Shown here: one piece after another, positions 1 to 7,919 of the stretch
How positions within the stretch are numbered: position 1 is the stretch's first letter
Layout: the number at the start of each line of letters is the position of its first letter
From: RBG-16-66-20 sp039931635
GTDB taxonomy: Bacteria > Pseudomonadota > Gammaproteobacteria > Burkholderiales > SG8-39
Reading direction: 5' to 3'
Assembly: GCA_039931635.1 (NCBI GenBank)
Contig: JBDTRO010000318.1
Coordinates: 1-9,676, forward strand
Length of the DNA stretch: 9,676 nucleotides
Position numbers and translations under genes: made by a program
The notes under the pieces: generated by a model
Told to the model about the DNA's origin: nothing
The model's database searches: none
What the model saw: only the letters and a program-made list of their open reading frames with translations

Positions 1-2
1 TT

Positions 3-470
3 TTCCTCACCGCGCGGGCCGATGAACCCGACAAGATCGCCGGTCTGGAAGCGGGCGCCGACGATTACATCACCAAGCCTTTCTCGACGAAGGAACTGGT
101 GGCGCGAATCCGTTCGGTGCTGCGCCGCAGGAAACCGCAGCACGGTGATGCGCCGGTCGAGATCGCGGGTCTGAGGCTGGATCCAGCCGCGCACCGCGTC
201 ACCGGCAACGGCCAGCCGCTTGCCTTCGGGCCGACCGAGTTCCGGCTGCTGCACTACCTGATGACGCATCCGAACCGCGTGTATTCGCGCACCCAGCTGC
301 TGGATGAAGTCTGGGGCGATCACGTGTTCATCGAAGAGCGTACCGTGGACGTGCATATCCGCAGGCTGCGCCAGGGTCTCGAGCCAAGTGGCCACGACGC
401 GCTGATAGAGACCGTGCGCGGCAGCGGTTACGCGCTGCGCGCCGAATCCGCAGCCATGACCCGAAGCTGA
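3..470 (+). CDS. phoB: Phosphate regulon response regulator PhoB, C-terminal part (5' end outside window)
   Basis: This is an OmpR/PhoB-family DNA-binding response regulator that activates phosphate-starvation genes once PhoR phosphorylates its receiver aspartate. About 155 residues are visible, and E. coli PhoB has 229, so the phosphorylated Asp and the start codon lie to the left of the window. The frame is open from base 3. It begins with the receiver end: the conserved Thr in FLTAR, then GADDYITKPFS with the conserved Lys-Pro. A complete winged-helix domain follows: the strand around GLRLDP, GPTEFRLLHYLMTHPNRVYS, the recognition helix RTVDVHIRRLR and the wing ETVRGSGYALR. This matches E. 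coli PhoB closely, including MTHP and RTVDVHIRRLR, which favours PhoB over other OmpR-type regulators. The GTG at 99 is internal and not the real start. phoR follows 22 bp downstream in the same direction, as in the usual phoBR operon. No Pho box is visible because the promoter is outside the window. Confidence 0.95.
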   Translation, partial: FLTARADEPDKIAGLEAGADDYITKPFSTKELVARIRSVLRRRKPQHGDAPVEIAGLRLDPAAHRVTGNGQPLAFGPTEFRLLHYLMTHPNRVYSRTQLLDEVWGDHVFIEERTVDVHIRRLRQGLEPSGHDALIETVRGSGYALRAESAAMTRS

Positions 471-492
471 CGGCAGGGCGCTCGGGGGCGGG

Positions 493-1731
<1,239 letters not shown>

Positions 1732-1733
1732 CG

Positions 1734-2186
1734 GTGGATCTTATCCTCTGGCGCCACGCCGACGCGGCGCCCGGCAGCCGCGACCTCGAGCGCAAGCTCA
1801 CCGCACGGGGGCGCAAGCAGGCTGACCGCGTGGGCGCCTGGCTGGTCGCGCGCCTGCCGGGCCGGTATACCGTGCTGGCGAGCCCGGCGCGTCGTGCACG
1901 CGAGACGGCGGATGCGCTCGGGGTGCGCTACAAAATCGCGGAACGCCTTGCCCCTGGCGCGGCGCCGGGCGACATCCTGGAGGCCTGCGGCTGGCCATCG
2001 CACAAGGCTGCCGTGGTTGTTGTCGGCCACCAGCCCGATCTGGGGCGGGTCGCGGCTATGCTGGTCGCGGGCGCCGAGGGAGAGTGGTCGGTGAAAAAGG
2101 GCGGCCTGTGGTGGCTGAGCAACCGCGAGCGTGGCGATGAAACACAGGTGGTGGTGCGGGCGGTACTTGCGCCGGATCTGACTTAA
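1734..2186 (+). CDS. sixA: SixA-type phosphohistidine phosphatase (histidine phosphatase superfamily)
   Basis: This is a small cytoplasmic member of the histidine phosphatase (phosphoglycerate mutase-like) superfamily that removes phosphate from phosphohistidine in proteins. The 150 residues match the SixA size. Visible are the N-terminal LILWRHADA with the RH catalytic pair (Arg7, His8), the LTARGRKQA helix, the ASPARRARETA segment (49-59), and the second catalytic His at 99 in VVVVGHQPDLG. The start is a GTG at 1734, two bases after the phoR stop, so translation probably depends on coupling. In E. coli SixA acts on the nitrogen phosphotransferase protein NPr. Here its position between phoR and the polyphosphate genes suggests a role tied to phosphate signalling, but that is inference. 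Generic names for this family (phosphoglycerate mutase-like) would also be acceptable. The length and motif spacing favour SixA. Confidence 0.85.
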   Translation: MDLILWRHADAAPGSRDLERKLTARGRKQADRVGAWLVARLPGRYTVLASPARRARETADALGVRYKIAERLAPGAAPGDILEACGWPSHKAAVVVVGHQPDLGRVAAMLVAGAEGEWSVKKGGLWWLSNRERGDETQVVVRAVLAPDLT

Positions 2187-2231
2187 GATTCGCCGGCATT
2201 AGCCAACCATCAACAGGGATGAAAAATAAAA

Positions 2232-2678
2232 ATGAAAAGCATTCGCCACACGACTCAGCGCGCGGTTCTTCTGGGCGCATTCATCTGCTTTGCCGCCACG
2301 CCTGCCTTGGCGCAGACCGTCGGCGAGATTCTCGACAAGGGCGGCCAGAAACTGGATGCGGCGGGTGCGCGCGCGGCGCTTGCGACGGGCCCGACGTTCA
2401 GCGGCAGGAACGCCGCCGGATTCCTCGGCACCACGGTCTACAAAGCCGACGGTACGCTGACGTCCAGCGGCACCCGGGAACGCGACAACTTCTCCAATAG
2501 CGGCAAGGGCGCCTGGACGGTCGACGACGCGGGCAAGGTGTGTGCCAAGACCGATTGGGAGAAGGGTCAGGGCTCGAGTTCGGTGTGCTACTTCTGGTTC
2601 AAGATGGGCGACGATTACTTCACCGCCCCGACTGACGCGAAAGAGCAGGCGGCCGTACGCCGCCTGCTGGGAAAATAG
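2232..2678 (+). CDS. Small secreted protein of unknown function, possibly DUF995-like
   Basis: The product has 148 residues and an evident signal peptide: basic MKSIRHTTQR, the hydrophobic core AVLLGAFICFAATP, and a likely cut after ALA at about residue 27. The mature part is about 121 residues. Its C-terminal half reads GKGAWTVDDAGKVCAKTDW, then CYFWFKMGDDYF, with Cys104 and Cys119 possibly forming a disulfide. This pattern of an extended-strand segment ending in G-W-V-D-GK-C and then C-Y-GD-Y recalls the DUF995 family of secreted proteins. I could not check that, and the function is unknown. The ATG at 2232 is preceded by AGGGA about 12 bases upstream, a loose ribosome site. The gene lies 45 bp after sixA in the same direction and converges on ppx with 12 bp between the stops. 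It may be the last gene of the phoBR-sixA transcript or have its own promoter in the 45-bp gap. No convincing promoter is visible there. Confidence 0.75.
   Translation: MKSIRHTTQRAVLLGAFICFAATPALAQTVGEILDKGGQKLDAAGARAALATGPTFSGRNAAGFLGTTVYKADGTLTSSGTRERDNFSNSGKGAWTVDDAGKVCAKTDWEKGQGSSSVCYFWFKMGDDYFTAPTDAKEQAAVRRLLGK
2644..2668. terminator. Perfect hairpin at the end of the secreted-protein gene, between convergent genes
   Basis: AGCAGGCGGC and GCCGCCTGCT form a perfect 10-bp stem with the 5-base loop CGTAC. The hairpin covers the last codons of the secreted-protein gene and lies just past the ppx stop, in the only place where both convergent transcripts could end. On neither strand is it directly followed by a run of T: the plus strand continues GGGAAAAT and the minus strand CTTTCG. 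A canonical intrinsic terminator is therefore not shown. It could still help stop or stabilise either transcript. Confidence 0.3.
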
Positions 2679-2690
2679 GCGCCGGGCTGC

Positions 2691-4202
2691 CTAGCCGCGC
2701 AGCTGCGCCACTTTTTTCTCCGACAGGCTGTTGACGGAGAATTTCATGCCGACCGATTTCCAGTGCCCGGTTTCGGTCTCGAGCGCAGCGGCCGCCAGCG
2801 GGTTTTCGTCCAGCCAGGCCTGCGGCAGGTCGAGCGCGTAGCCCGCTTCGTCGCCTGCGACGCGCAGTAGCGGAAAGCGCGCGTCGGTGCGGTTGCGCAG
2901 CACCAGCGCGGCGATACGCAGGGCGAAGACCAGCACCCAATCGCCGTCGTCCAGACCGGCATCGTGCATCTTGCCCAGCTTGCCGCGGTGCGCAAGCACG
3001 ATGCGCGCCAGGCGCTGCTGTTCCATGCGCGAGAAACCCGGCATGTCGGCGTTCGAAAGAATGTAGGCCGAGTGCTTGTGGTACTGCGCGTGCGCGACCG
3101 ACAGGCCGATCTCGGCAAGCCGCGCCGCCCAATCGAGCAGCAGGCGATCCGGGTCCGGATCTTCTTTTTCCCTGGCGATCGAATCAAAAATCCTGAGGGC
3201 CAGGTGCCGGACCCTTTCGGCTTGCGCGGCATCCGCGTGGTAGCGGCGCATGAATTGCGTCACCGTCGCCTCGCGCATGTCGCGGTGCTGCACGCGCCCG
3301 AGCAGGTCGTAGAGCACGCCATGCCGCAGGGCGCCTTCGGACACCGCCATGCGCTCGATACCGAGCTCGGAGAAGGCGGCGAGCATGATCGCAAGGCCGC
3401 CGGGGATCACTGCCGCCCGGTCCTTGCGCAGCCCGGCGACACGATCGGGGTCGGCGCGTTCGTGCTTTATGAGCAGGCTCTTCAGACGCTCCAGGCCTTC
3501 GAGGGTGATGCCCTCGCTGGCGAATTCGTTCGCGCGCAAAATGGATTCCAGCGCCCGCGCGGTGCCCGATGAACCCACCGCTTCCTGCCACCCGGCAGTC
3601 CGGTACTCGCCCGCCATGCTCGCCAGCTCCTGACGCGCGGCAAGTTCGGCCTTCTTGAAGCGCGATTTCTCGATCCGCCCCTCCGGAAAATGGGCGAGGC
3701 TGTAGCTGACGCAGCCCATGTAGAGGCTCTCCGTCAACAGGGGGTCGAGGCCCTTGCCGATGATGAATTCGGTCGAGCCGCCGCCGATGTCCACCACCAG
3801 CCGGTTGTGGGCCGCCGGCGGCATCGCGTGCGCGACGCCGAGGTAGATGAGGCGCGCTTCCTCGCGGCCGGCGATCACTTCGATCGGGAAACCCAGAGCG
3901 GCGCGCGCTTCGCGCAGGAACTGCGGCGCGTTCTTGGCCACGCGCAGCGTGTTGGTTCCCACCGCGCGCACCGCGCCGTGCGGCAGGCCGCGCAAGCGTT
4001 CGCCGATGCGCGCCAGTGCTTCCAGCGCGCGCGCCTGCGTAGCGCGGTCGATGCGCTTCTCGGAGGTCAGCCCGGCGCCCAGGCGCACGACTTCGCGCAC
4101 CGAATCGAGCGGATAGATCTGCCGGTCGACGACCCGGCCGACCTGAAGATGAAAACTGTTCGAACCGAGGTCGATTGCGGCGAGCACGTCGGGACGGGGC
4201 AT
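2691..4202 (-). CDS. ppx: Exopolyphosphatase (Ppx/GppA family)
   Basis: Ppx removes terminal phosphates from inorganic polyphosphate. GppA-type relatives also hydrolyse pppGpp. The 503 residues compare with about 513 in E. coli Ppx. Visible motifs are those of the actin-like ATPase fold: LAAIDLGSNSFHL (about 7-19), AVGTNTLRVAKN (80-91), VIAGREEARLIYLG (109-122) with the glutamates of the catalytic region, VDIGGGSTEFIIG (137-149), GSSGTARAL, PGGLAIMLAAF and SEGALRHGVLYD. The C-terminal part carries the HD-like helical region with HAQYHKHSAYIL, which is present in Ppx/GppA proteins of this length and absent from short ones. The ATG at 4202 is the only reasonable start, since an in-frame TAA lies 12 bases upstream. 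The ribosome site before it is poor. The gene is divergent from ppk and both flank a 125-bp regulatory region. I call it Ppx rather than GppA because of its pairing with ppk. Confidence 0.92.
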   Translation of the reverse strand: MPRPDVLAAIDLGSNSFHLQVGRVVDRQIYPLDSVREVVRLGAGLTSEKRIDRATQARALEALARIGERLRGLPHGAVRAVGTNTLRVAKNAPQFLREARAALGFPIEVIAGREEARLIYLGVAHAMPPAAHNRLVVDIGGGSTEFIIGKGLDPLLTESLYMGCVSYSLAHFPEGRIEKSRFKKAELAARQELASMAGEYRTAGWQEAVGSSGTARALESILRANEFASEGITLEGLERLKSLLIKHERADPDRVAGLRKDRAAVIPGGLAIMLAAFSELGIERMAVSEGALRHGVLYDLLGRVQHRDMREATVTQFMRRYHADAAQAERVRHLALRIFDSIAREKEDPDPDRLLLDWAARLAEIGLSVAHAQYHKHSAYILSNADMPGFSRMEQQRLARIVLAHRGKLGKMHDAGLDDGDWVLVFALRIAALVLRNRTDARFPLLRVAGDEAGYALDLPQAWLDENPLAAAALETETGHWKSVGMKFSVNSLSEKKVAQLRG

Positions 4203-4327
4203 GGCGGGGAAAGCTTACACCCTGTGGATAACCCGGGAAAACGGCGCTTTGGATGCTTTCACAATGCTGCAACATTTGTCGTGTAGGCTGGTCTATTGAG
4301 AGGTCGTAGCCCGTCCGCGGTTCCCCA
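4203..4327. promoter_or_regulatory. Shared upstream region of divergent ppx and ppk
   Basis: This 125-bp gap must hold the start signals for both genes. It is richer in A/T than its surroundings around 4250-4300. I found no strong sigma-70 promoter for either direction. A weak candidate for ppk is TGCAAC (4268-4273) with TCTATT (4292-4297), spacing 18. An imperfect palindrome, CACAATG then CATTTGTCGTG, lies at 4260-4283 and might bind a regulator. No good match to the tandem CTGTCAT-type Pho box is visible in either orientation, although these genes would be plausible PhoB targets. Neither gene has a clear Shine-Dalgarno sequence close to its start. Confidence 0.5.
4223..4231 (-). promoter_or_regulatory. 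Perfect DnaA-box sequence upstream of ppx
   Basis: The minus strand reads TTATCCACA, identical to the high-affinity DnaA box of E. coli oriC. It lies 20 bases upstream of the ppx start and 96 bases from the ppk start. Only one copy is seen here, so this is not an origin. A 9-base match can arise by chance, at a rate of roughly one per 130 kb over both strands and less often in GC-rich DNA. Binding by DnaA is therefore possible but unproven. Confidence 0.4.
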
Positions 4328-6412
4328 ATGGTGAAAAAGAATCTTCAGCCGTCCCACTTTCTCAATCGGGAACTCGGGCTGCTCGAATTCAACCGGCGCG
4401 TGCTTGCCCAGGCCGCCGATGATTCGGTGCCGCTGCTCGAGCGGTTGCGCTTCCTCACCATCGTCTCTTCCAACCTGGATGAGTTCTTCGAGATCCGGGT
4501 CGCGGGCCTGAAAGAGCAGATCAAGATCGGCATCAAGGGAACCGGCCCGGACGGGCGCAGCCCGGCGGAGGTCTACGAGCTGGTCTCGGCGCGGGCGCAC
4601 GCGCTGGTGGCCGAGCAGTATCGTCTTTTGAACAGCGTGTTGTTGCCCGCGCTGGCGAAGCAGGGCGTGATTTTTCCCCGCCGCGAAGACTGGACCGAGC
4701 CGCAGCGGACCTGGATCCGCGACTATTTCATGCGCGAGCTGCTGCCGGTGTTGACGCCGATCGGCCTCGACCCGGCGCACCCGTTCCCGCGCGTGCTCAA
4801 CAAGTCCCTCAATCTCGCCGTGGAACTGGAGGGCCGCGATTCCTTCGGCCGCAAGTCGCGCGCCGCCATCGTCCAGGCGCCGCGCGCCCTGCCGCGCGTC
4901 ATCAGGCTGCCTGCCGATGTTGCCGGCGCCGACTATGCCTTCGTGTTCCTGTCCTCCACCCTCCACGCGCATGTGGACGAACTATTCTCCGGCATGCAGG
5001 TGCGCGGCTGCCACCAGTTCCGCGTCACGCGCAATTCGAACCTTTTCGTGGACGAGGAAGAAATCAAGAACATGCGCATCGCGATCCAGGGCGAACTCCT
5101 GCAGCGCCACTTCGGCGACGGGGTGCGGCTGGAGGTCGCCCACAGCTGCTCGCAACAGACGGTCGATTTCCTGCTGCAGCAGTTCGGCCTTTCCGAGTCC
5201 GACCTGTATCGCGTCGACGGCCCGGTCAACCTGCACCGGCTGCGCGAAGTGTCCGAGCGCGTCGACCGCCCCGATCTCATGTATCCGGTATTCCAGCCCG
5301 CACCGCCGCCGGCGCTCGCCGGCCAGAAGGACATCTATGCGGTGTTGAAGAAGCAGGACGTGCTGCTCCACCATCCTTATGAATCCTTCACCCCGGTGAT
5401 CGATTTCATCCGTACCTCGGTGACCGATCCACGCGTGATCGCGATCAAGCAGACCGTATACCGGACCGGCACCGACTCGGAGCTGATGGAGATCCTGATC
5501 GAAGCGGCCAGGCGCGGCAAGGAAGTCACCGTGGTGGTGGAACTGATGGCGCGCTTTGACGAGGAAGTGAACATCACCTGGGCGTCGCGCCTGGAAGAAG
5601 TCGGGGCGCATGTGGTTTATGGCGTCGTCGGGCACAAGACCCACGCCAAGATGGCGTTGGTGGTGCGGCGCGAGGACGGGCCCCAAGGCAGCGTGCTGCG
5701 GCGTTACGCGCACCTGGCCACCGGCAATTACCACCCGCGCACCGCGCGCCAGTACACGGATTTCGGGCTGCTGACCGCGAACGAGGATATCTGCTCGGAC
5801 GTGAACGAAGTGTTCAAGCAGCTGACGGGGCTCGGGCGTTCAAGCCGCATGAAACACCTGTGGCTGTCACCTTTTACCCTGCACAAGCGCGTGGTCACCG
5901 CGGTGCGCAACGAGGCGCGCCTTGCCAAGGAAGGCAAGCCGGCGCGCATCATGGCCAAGATGAACGCGCTGCTGGAGCCCGAGCTGATCGAAGAGCTGTA
6001 CGCGGCCTCGCAGGCCGGGGTGCAGATCGACCTGCTGATTCGCGGCGTTTGTGCGCTGCGTCCCGGTGTCGCAGGTCTTTCCGAAAACATCCGCGTGCGC
6101 TCGGTGGTGGGGCGCTTCCTGGAACACACGCGCCTGTGCTATTTCCACAATGACGGAGCCCAGGACGTTTACCTGTCCAGTGCCGACTGGATGGACCGCA
6201 ACTTCTTCCGGCGCATCGAGCTCGCCTTCCCGGTGCTCGATCCCGCGCTCAAGCAGCGCGTCATCAGTGAAGGCCTGCAGGCCTATCTCGATGATGCGAG
6301 CCATTCGTGGGCGATGAGTTCCGACGGGGGCTATGAAGCGCCGGCGCCGCGGCGCGGCAAGGCGCGCGTGGTGCAGGAAGAGCTGCTGCGTACGCTCGTC
6401 CCGGTAGCCTGA
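4328..6412 (+). CDS. ppk1: Polyphosphate kinase 1
   Basis: Ppk1 transfers the terminal phosphate of ATP to growing polyphosphate chains through a phosphohistidine intermediate, and the reaction is reversible. The 694 residues match the family (E. coli 688). The N-terminal domain opens with FLNRELGLLEFNRRVL (11-26) and SSNLDEFFEIRVAGL (47-61). The middle has DVLLHHPYESFTPVIDFI and AIKQTVYRTG. The first catalytic phospholipase D-like half carries GHKTHAKM with His439, corresponding to the phosphorylated His435 of E. coli. YAHLATGN with His462 corresponds to His454. The second half has LLIRGVCALRPG and GRFLEHTR with His600, matching His592. All key residues are present. The ATG at 4328 is chosen because an in-frame TAG lies at 4307-4309; the adjacent GTG at 4331 is an alternative. 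Tandem in-frame stops, TGA then TAA, end the gene. dgkA follows 15 bp downstream and is probably cotranscribed. Confidence 0.96.
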   Translation: MVKKNLQPSHFLNRELGLLEFNRRVLAQAADDSVPLLERLRFLTIVSSNLDEFFEIRVAGLKEQIKIGIKGTGPDGRSPAEVYELVSARAHALVAEQYRLLNSVLLPALAKQGVIFPRREDWTEPQRTWIRDYFMRELLPVLTPIGLDPAHPFPRVLNKSLNLAVELEGRDSFGRKSRAAIVQAPRALPRVIRLPADVAGADYAFVFLSSTLHAHVDELFSGMQVRGCHQFRVTRNSNLFVDEEEIKNMRIAIQGELLQRHFGDGVRLEVAHSCSQQTVDFLLQQFGLSESDLYRVDGPVNLHRLREVSERVDRPDLMYPVFQPAPPPALAGQKDIYAVLKKQDVLLHHPYESFTPVIDFIRTSVTDPRVIAIKQTVYRTGTDSELMEILIEAARRGKEVTVVVELMARFDEEVNITWASRLEEVGAHVVYGVVGHKTHAKMALVVRREDGPQGSVLRRYAHLATGNYHPRTARQYTDFGLLTANEDICSDVNEVFKQLTGLGRSSRMKHLWLSPFTLHKRVVTAVRNEARLAKEGKPARIMAKMNALLEPELIEELYAASQAGVQIDLLIRGVCALRPGVAGLSENIRVRSVVGRFLEHTRLCYFHNDGAQDVYLSSADWMDRNFFRRIELAFPVLDPALKQRVISEGLQAYLDDASHSWAMSSDGGYEAPAPRRGKARVVQEELLRTLVPVA

Positions 6413-6427
6413 TAAATTCAACGCAGG

Positions 6428-6793
6428 ATGACGGATTCCGGCAAAAGCGCGACCGGCTTGCGCAGGCTCCTTAATGCGGCGCGCTACTCGTTTGACGGTT
6501 TGGCTGCGGCGCTGTCCGAGGCGGCATTTCGGCAGGAACTCGCGCTCTCCGTAATCCTCATCCCGCTGGGTCTGTATCTCGGACAAGGTGGCGTCGAGCG
6601 CGCGCTCCTGGTCGGCAGCGTGCTGCTGGTGCTGATCGTGGAACTGCTTAACTCCGCGGTCGAGGCCGCCGTGGACCGTGTTTCGGCCGAGAACCACCCC
6701 TTGTCCAAGCGCGCGAAGGATCTCGGCAGCGCGGCGGTGATGGTTTCACTGGCGAACGCAACGGTGGTGTGGATGATCCTGCTCGCGGGGTAA
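6428..6793 (+). CDS. dgkA: Diacylglycerol kinase (prokaryotic DgkA)
   Basis: DgkA is a small integral inner-membrane enzyme, a trimer in E. coli, that phosphorylates diacylglycerol to phosphatidate and so recycles the lipid released during membrane-derived glucan or envelope synthesis. The 121 residues match the E. coli protein (122). Visible are an N-terminal amphipathic part, EAAFRQELAL (31-40), and three membrane segments near 38-52, 58-75 and 100-119. The signature VELLNSAVEAAVDRVS contains Glu72 and Glu79, equivalent to catalytic Glu69 and Glu76 of E. coli. KDLGSAAV holds the conserved Asp98. The start ATG directly abuts AGG, giving almost no Shine-Dalgarno spacing, so expression may rely on coupling to ppk 15 bp upstream. 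The next gene begins 19 bp after the stop. Confidence 0.94.
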   Translation: MTDSGKSATGLRRLLNAARYSFDGLAAALSEAAFRQELALSVILIPLGLYLGQGGVERALLVGSVLLVLIVELLNSAVEAAVDRVSAENHPLSKRAKDLGSAAVMVSLANATVVWMILLAG

Positions 6794-6812
6794 ACTGCCC
6801 GCTGGAGGCCAC

Positions 6813-7919
6813 ATGGCAGCAGCGAGAGACGCATTTCACCAGGCTTCACCGGCCGAAGCCTTCCTCATGGATTGCTGGTACGTGGCCGCGTGGGACCATG
6901 AGCTGATCGACGGCAGGCTGCTTGCGCGCACGCTGCTGGACAAGCCGGTCGTGCTCTACAAGGGCGCCAGCGGCAAGGCGGTGGCACTGGACGATCGCTG
7001 CTGCCACCGCGGCGCGAAGCTTTCCGAAGGCCGCCTCGAAGGCGACAGCCTGCGCTGCATGTACCACGGCCTTAAATTCGATGCTGCGGGGAAATGCGTG
7101 CAGATCCCCGGCCAGGAAAACATTCCTCCCAGGCTCGGCGTGCGCAGCTATCCGGTGGTGGAGCGCGACAAGCTCGTCTGGATCTGGATGGGCGATCCGG
7201 CGCAGGCGGATCCTGGAAAGATTCTCGATTTTCCCTACCTGCGGGACGCGGATTGGCGCGGACATCCGGGTTACATGCACTACGACGCGAACTACCTGCT
7301 GATCGTCGACAACCTCTCGGATTTCTCGCATCTCGCCTTCGTGCACGCGAAGACGCTGGGGGGCTCCGAGGAATATGCCTTCAAGTCCAAACCGACGGCA
7401 ATCGAGCGCCTGCCAGATGGCTTTCGCGTCGAGCGCTGGCACATGGGCGCGCCGCCGCCCCCCTTCCACCAGAAGGTGGTGCGCGGCGATGGCCAGGTGG
7501 ACCGGCGCAATATTGCCCGCATGCACGTGCCGGGGATTTTCTTCATGGAAACCTTGTTCTCGCCGTCCGGTTCCGGTGCCGAGAAAGGCGAGATGACCGG
7601 CGCCAAGCAATACCGCAACTGCCAGTTTTTCACGCCGGAAACCTCACGCAGCACGCACTTCTTCTGGGATTACCTGCATGACTACGACCTGCAGGATCCG
7701 AATGTCGCGCTGTCGCTCTACCACAGCATGGTGGCCGGATTCATGGAGGACAAGGCGATCATCGAAGGCCAGCAGAAAACGCTGGAAGCCGACCCTGCGT
7801 TCACGATGAACGCGATCGTGGCCGATGCGCCGCTGGTGCATTTCCGGCGCACGCTGGCGCGCATGATCGCCGCTGAGCGGGCGGCGCCCGGGGACAGGCA
7901 AAAACTCAGCGTTGCCTGA
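6813..7919 (+). CDS. Rieske [2Fe-2S] non-heme iron oxygenase, VanA-like alpha subunit
   Basis: This is a terminal oxygenase of the mononuclear Rieske family, with 368 residues like vanillate O-demethylase (VanA) and similar demethylases or hydroxylases. The N-terminal Rieske domain has the cluster ligands C-x-H at Cys63 and His65 (RCCHRGAKLSEG) and C-x2-H at Cys82 and His85 (CMYHGLKFD). The catalytic domain has NLSDFSHLAFVH, giving bridging Asp170 and iron ligands His173 and His178, with Asp313 in FMEDKAIIEGQ as the probable third ligand. All ligands are present. The ATG at 6813 has GGAGG four bases upstream. The second ATG at 6867 (MDCWYVAAWDHEL) aligns with the usual start of VanA-like proteins but lacks such a site. 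The substrate cannot be told from the sequence. Such enzymes need a separate reductase, and none is in the window. Its placement directly after ppk and dgkA is unusual, and it meets the dsrE-like gene end to end. Confidence 0.9.
   Translation: MAAARDAFHQASPAEAFLMDCWYVAAWDHELIDGRLLARTLLDKPVVLYKGASGKAVALDDRCCHRGAKLSEGRLEGDSLRCMYHGLKFDAAGKCVQIPGQENIPPRLGVRSYPVVERDKLVWIWMGDPAQADPGKILDFPYLRDADWRGHPGYMHYDANYLLIVDNLSDFSHLAFVHAKTLGGSEEYAFKSKPTAIERLPDGFRVERWHMGAPPPPFHQKVVRGDGQVDRRNIARMHVPGIFFMETLFSPSGSGAEKGEMTGAKQYRNCQFFTPETSRSTHFFWDYLHDYDLQDPNVALSLYHSMVAGFMEDKAIIEGQQKTLEADPAFTMNAIVADAPLVHFRRTLARMIAAERAAPGDRQKLSVA

Noticed and set aside
2697..2717. GCGC-AGCT-GCGC followed by six T, resembling a plus-strand intrinsic terminator
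   Set aside because: The stem is only 4 bp, lies inside the ppx coding region and is separated from the T run by three bases. It is too weak to call.
4223..4231. The DnaA box as part of a replication origin
   Set aside because: There is only one box, no further boxes or A/T-rich unwinding region nearby, and no dnaA or dnaN gene in the window.
4203..4327. A Pho box upstream of ppx or ppk
   Set aside because: No pair of CTGTCAT-like repeats at the required spacing could be found on either strand.
4259..4972. A 237-codon minus-strand frame opposite the ppk start
   Set aside because: It overlaps conserved ppk sequence and its translation is rich in Arg, Gln and Gly with no motif. It is a mirror of ppk codon bias.
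5867..6697. A 276-codon minus-strand frame spanning the end of ppk and dgkA
   Set aside because: It lies opposite two well-identified genes and has no domain or ribosome site.
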